Origin: Pseudoalteromonas sp. S2755
GTDB lineage: Bacteria; Pseudomonadota; Gammaproteobacteria; Enterobacterales; Alteromonadaceae
NCBI RefSeq assembly: GCF_005886535.1
Contig: NZ_PNDS01000069.1
Location: 1 to 64,000, forward strand
Direction: 5' to 3'
DNA length: 64,000 bases
Of the stretch, positions 63,204-64,000 are shown piece after piece (within the stretch, counting starts at the first letter, position 1; the number at the start of each line of letters is the position of its first letter). Under the pieces are notes generated by a model. It worked only from the letters and a program-made list of their open reading frames with translations, did not search any database and was not told the DNA's origin. A program made the translations under genes and the position numbers.

Positions 63204-64000
63204 ATGAATGTGCAGAACAAAACAGGCCCATCGGTAGAAGTAGATAAAGAAATTGATGCCTCCATCTTCTTAAGCAGTGCACAAAAACAACAAATTAAAG
63301 CACGCAATAGCGAGTATAAGGCTGCTGATTTATCTTGTCTGAGAGCAATTGCACAAGCAGCTATTAACGTGGAGTTATTCACGATCCCACTTTATATGAC
63401 CGGCCTCTACTCGATTCAAGGTACACATCAGATTGCGGACTCTTCAAATCTTTATCCCGGTCGCTACTGGCCAGGACTTGGTCCAACAGCGGGATATATA
63501 CCAGAGCACCGTCTAAACAAAGGCTACGACGTAGAGCTTAAACCGCTTTTTAATATCGATGCTTTGGTTGGTGACAATAACGACCCAAACAACCAAAAAG
63601 ACGCATTTAAACTCTCTGTGAACCAGCAAGTGTTTAACGGTGTGTATAGTGTTTTTATTGAAGAAATGCTGCACTTACAACTGGCCTCAAACATGGCTAG
63701 CAAATTGGGCCTCACACCAAGCTTTACTAGCCAAGCATTAATTGACGAGAAGTTTGGTTGGAAGTGCTATAACAATCAAAGTGGTATTCCACACATTTTG
63801 GACTTTGCTGATTGTAGCGATGATTTGTCTAAATTAAGCCCTGAAGTTCAAGCTTACTTTAAGCAAATTTTCCCAAATAAAACATTACAAGATCTTCGTG
63901 TTAATGCCACTGAGCTCAACAAAGAGCAGACATTACTTTTTATGTTAATTGAAGAAACGGAAGAAAACGCAAAGAAAATTATCCAAGAGCAATATTTAGA
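63204..64000 (+). CDS. VioB-type ferritin-like protein (5' part; runs off the window)
   Basis: At least 265 residues; AAGGAG lies eight bases before the ATG. The start is LRAIAQAAINVELFTIPLYM then VFIEEMLHLQLASNMASKLG, which holds Glu...Glu-x-x-His, the metal ligands of the ferritin-like domain found in VioB-type iminophenylpyruvate dimer synthases and in related proteins (Ferritin-like PF12902). VioB itself is about 1000 residues long; the rest of this gene is not visible, so a shorter stand-alone ferritin-like protein is possible. Confidence 0.65.
   Translation, partial: MNVQNKTGPSVEVDKEIDASIFLSSAQKQQIKARNSEYKAADLSCLRAIAQAAINVELFTIPLYMTGLYSIQGTHQIADSSNLYPGRYWPGLGPTAGYIPEHRLNKGYDVELKPLFNIDALVGDNNDPNNQKDAFKLSVNQQVFNGVYSVFIEEMLHLQLASNMASKLGLTPSFTSQALIDEKFGWKCYNNQSGIPHILDFADCSDDLSKLSPEVQAYFKQIFPNKTLQDLRVNATELNKEQTLLFMLIEETEENAKKIIQEQYL

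Overview
The window looks like a chromosomal stretch of a marine gammaproteobacterium, most likely Pseudoalteromonas or a close relative. This rests on low-to-moderate GC by eye, recognisable family members (CorA, DeoB/DeoD, DUF2999, a GH19 chitinase, Oar-like TonB receptor, tricorn-like S41 peptidase, many secreted peptidases and GNATs), and the general gene style. No rRNA, tRNA or CRISPR array was seen. The genus is an inference from recall, not from a search.

Layout. (1) 1-4.8 kb, minus strand: an array of paralogous membrane-anchored XRE-type helix-turn-helix proteins. There are three tandem copies (the leftmost cut short at the window edge, apparently by an insertion element), one copy split into a soluble HTH gene and a separate membrane gene with a 46-codon mini-ORF between them, and one more intact copy upstream. 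Three of the transcription units share a 41-bp upstream element. This is the most unusual region. (2) 5.0-8.7 kb: a pair of REP-like palindromes, then a hydrolase-TetR-GNAT operon with doubled operator-like sites, corA and a GNAT gene. (3) 8.8-14.9 kb: an AztD-like zinc lipoprotein behind Zur-box-like palindromes, LysE exporter, YqaE/Pmp3 and MgtC small membrane proteins, a PhoD phosphatase decorated with three kringle/FN2-like modules, and a LysR regulator. (4) 15-25 kb: secreted M1 aminopeptidase, secreted alpha/beta hydrolase, DoxX protein, a large chemoreceptor, a NarL-type two-component pair and a histone-deacetylase-family hydrolase. (5) 25-33.7 kb: TonB-dependent receptor and a small secreted protein, two orphan solute-binding-like proteins, TPR proteins, ferredoxin-NADP reductase. 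(6) 33.8-38 kb: nucleoside salvage, deoB-deoD divergent from udk-nupC, with two copies of a palindrome between them. (7) 38-48.4 kb: DMT exporter, WD40-like lipoprotein, DUF3667 and DUF2999 proteins, RsmB-type methyltransferase, GH19 chitinase, a GNAT/FAD-oxidoreductase/GNAT operon and two paralogous outer-membrane barrels. (8) 48.6-57.2 kb: an MHYT hybrid histidine kinase with an HD-GYP response regulator, and an AttEFGH-like ABC transporter plus lipocalin-like lipoprotein operon. (9) 57.3-64 kb: SDR, STAS-like protein, porin-like barrel, tricorn-like S41 peptidase, and the 5' part of a VioB-type ferritin-like gene running off the window.

Most of the window is ordinary housekeeping and secreted-enzyme content. 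The best candidates for something undescribed are the HTH/membrane paralog array with its shared promoter element and embedded double-glycine-like peptide, and secondarily the repeated palindrome in the nucleoside control region and the FN2-decorated phosphatase.
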